A DNA stretch of 64,000 nt from Burkholderiales bacterium (lineage in GTDB: Bacteria > Pseudomonadota > Gammaproteobacteria > Burkholderiales > Burkholderiaceae_C): the NCBI GenBank assembly GCA_026400105.1, contig JAPLPQ010000030.1, positions 1 to 64,000 of the forward strand, given 5' to 3'. The translations under genes were made by a program, and so were the position numbers. Each line of letters begins with the position of its first letter. Position 1 is the stretch's first letter. Positions 62,830 to 64,000 of this stretch are shown here, piece after piece. The notes below the pieces were generated by a model. It did not search any database, was not told the origin of the DNA, and was given only the letters and a program-made list of their open reading frames with translations.

Positions 62830-64000
62830 ATGCGTGTCAACCAGCCCGTCACCCATCGCGAATACCTGATCAGCGATACCAAGTCCATCGTGTCGATGAC
62901 CGACACCCAGAGCCGGATCACCTATGTAAACCCTTACTTCGTCGAAGTCAGCGGTTTCTCCGAGGAAGAGCTGCTGGGTCAGCCGCACAACATCGTGCGC
63001 CACCCCGACATGCCGCCCGAGGCCTTCGAGGACATGTGGTCGACCCTCAAGCAGGGCGTGCCGTGGACCGGTCTGGTCAAGAATCGCTGCAAGAACGGGG
63101 ACTTCTACTGGGTCAACGCCAACGTGACCCCGGTCTACGAGAATGGCCAGGTCACGGGCTATATGTCGGTGCGCGTCAAGCCCACGCGCGAAGCGATCCA
63201 GGCGGCCGAGCCCGTCTATGCTCAGTTCCGCGAGGGCCGGGCCAAGGGTCTGGCCATCCAGCAGGGCCAGGTGGTGCACAGCGGCCTGCGCGGTGCCCTG
63301 ACCCGGCTTGGCCAGCTCGGCCTGGCGGCGCGGCTGGCCCTGGGGCTCGGTCTGCTGAGCGCCGGTCTGGCGGCCCTGGGCCTGTCGGCCTTGCTGGGTT
63401 TTGTGCCCGGGCCAGGTCTGCTGGGCCTGCTGTCCTTGGGCGGGCTGCTGCTGGCGCTGTGGCTCTGGATCACGCTGCTCAAGCAGGTCGTGGCACCGCT
63501 GGCGCTGGCGATCCGGGTCGCGCGCACGATTGCCGGCGGCGACATGAAGGTCAAGCTCGAGGTGCCGGGCACCGACGAATTCAGCCAGCTGCTGCGTGCC
63601 CTCAGGCAGGTGGCGCTTAACCTCAACACCATCGTCGGTGACGTGCGCGACAACGTCGATTCCATGCGGGTCGGCATGACCGAGATCGCCGCCGGCAACC
63701 TCAGCCTGTCCCAGCGCACCGAAGCGCAGGCCGCCAGCCTCGAGGAAACGGCAGCCAGCCTGGAGCAGTTTGTCTCCAACATGCACCAGAGCGTCGACAG
63801 CGCCCAGCAGGCCAATCAGCTCGCGGCCAAGGCGTCCGGTGTCGCTTCCCAGGGTGGCGTGGTGATCTCGAACTTTGGCGGCACGATGAACGAGATCAGC
63901 GCTTCGGCGTCAAAGATCGTTGACATCATCGGCCTGATCGACGGCATCGCGTTCCAGACCAATATCCTCGCGCTCAACGCGTCGGTCGAGGCCGCGCGTG
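62830..64000 (+). CDS. aer: Aer-type PAS aerotaxis/energy receptor, 3' end missing
   Basis: This is the first 390 residues of an aerotaxis-like receptor that runs off the window. The N-terminal PAS domain (residues 1-120) carries the Aer hallmark [17 protein letters not shown], with [19 protein letters not shown]. It should bind FAD and sense redox state. About residues 165-220 are membrane-associated helices. A HAMP-like part and methylation helices follow, and the hairpin tip ([19 protein letters not shown]) is cut at 64000. A sigma-28 promoter precedes it. Confidence 0.92.
   Translation, partial: MRVNQPVTHREYLISDTKSIVSMTDTQSRITYVNPYFVEVSGFSEEELLGQPHNIVRHPDMPPEAFEDMWSTLKQGVPWTGLVKNRCKNGDFYWVNANVTPVYENGQVTGYMSVRVKPTREAIQAAEPVYAQFREGRAKGLAIQQGQVVHSGLRGALTRLGQLGLAARLALGLGLLSAGLAALGLSALLGFVPGPGLLGLLSLGGLLLALWLWITLLKQVVAPLALAIRVARTIAGGDMKVKLEVPGTDEFSQLLRALRQVALNLNTIVGDVRDNVDSMRVGMTEIAAGNLSLSQRTEAQAASLEETAASLEQFVSNMHQSVDSAQQANQLAAKASGVASQGGVVISNFGGTMNEISASASKIVDIIGLIDGIAFQTNILALNASVEAAR

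Overview
The window is GC-rich, tightly packed DNA typical of a betaproteobacterial chromosome, most likely of the order Burkholderiales and perhaps Comamonadaceae. That placement is an inference from gene content: FlhDC as flagellar master regulator alongside FlhF/FlhG, two stator systems (MotAB and MotCD), RdgC, and a tungstate-type ABC transporter. No mobile element, CRISPR array, rRNA or tRNA gene was seen.

Positions 1-17.7 kb hold housekeeping and metabolic genes. They include the end of a tungstate transporter (tupC partial, tupA), rdgC, amiC-tsaE facing queG, an AEC permease, a NYN-domain protein, a methyltransferase coupled to rnhA, a minus-strand molybdenum-cofactor operon (moaA-mobA-moeA), ppa, a GNAT-like acyltransferase back to back with nadE, and glnB. 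A minus-strand trio (an RDD membrane protein, dgkA, a LOG-family gene) lies directly downstream of motD.

Positions 17.7-62.7 kb hold an almost complete flagellar regulon. The minus-strand block flhB-flhA-flhF-flhG-fliA-motC-motD encodes part of the export gate, placement and number control, sigma-28 and stator 2. Next come a chemoreceptor and flgN-flgM-flgA, all on minus. The divergent plus-strand run flgBCDEFGHIJ, then flgKL, encodes rod, hook, rings and hook-filament junction, and ends with a second chemoreceptor. The minus-strand run fliFGHIJKLMNOPQR encodes MS ring, switch, export ATPase, ruler and gate; fliE diverges from fliF. Then come fliD-fliS-fliT-(second FliK-like)-(orphan FlhB C-domain), fliC, and an unusual receptor-like protein without a normal signalling bundle. 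The plus-strand flhD-flhC-(membrane methyltransferase)-motA-motB follows.

The right end is the start of an Aer-type PAS chemoreceptor that runs off the window; more chemotaxis genes probably follow. Sigma-28-type promoters with an exact 11-base gap lie before flgM, flgK, fliC and aer, giving a coherent three-tier cascade: FlhDC, then basal body/hook genes and fliA, then FliA-dependent late genes, with FlgM as anti-sigma factor.

The least conventional items are a FlhG homologue that has lost its P-loop, the degenerate receptor-like protein next to fliC, a membrane methyltransferase embedded in the flhDC-mot unit, an alanine-rich insertion in the hook protein FlgE, and inverted repeats in the flhDC leader.
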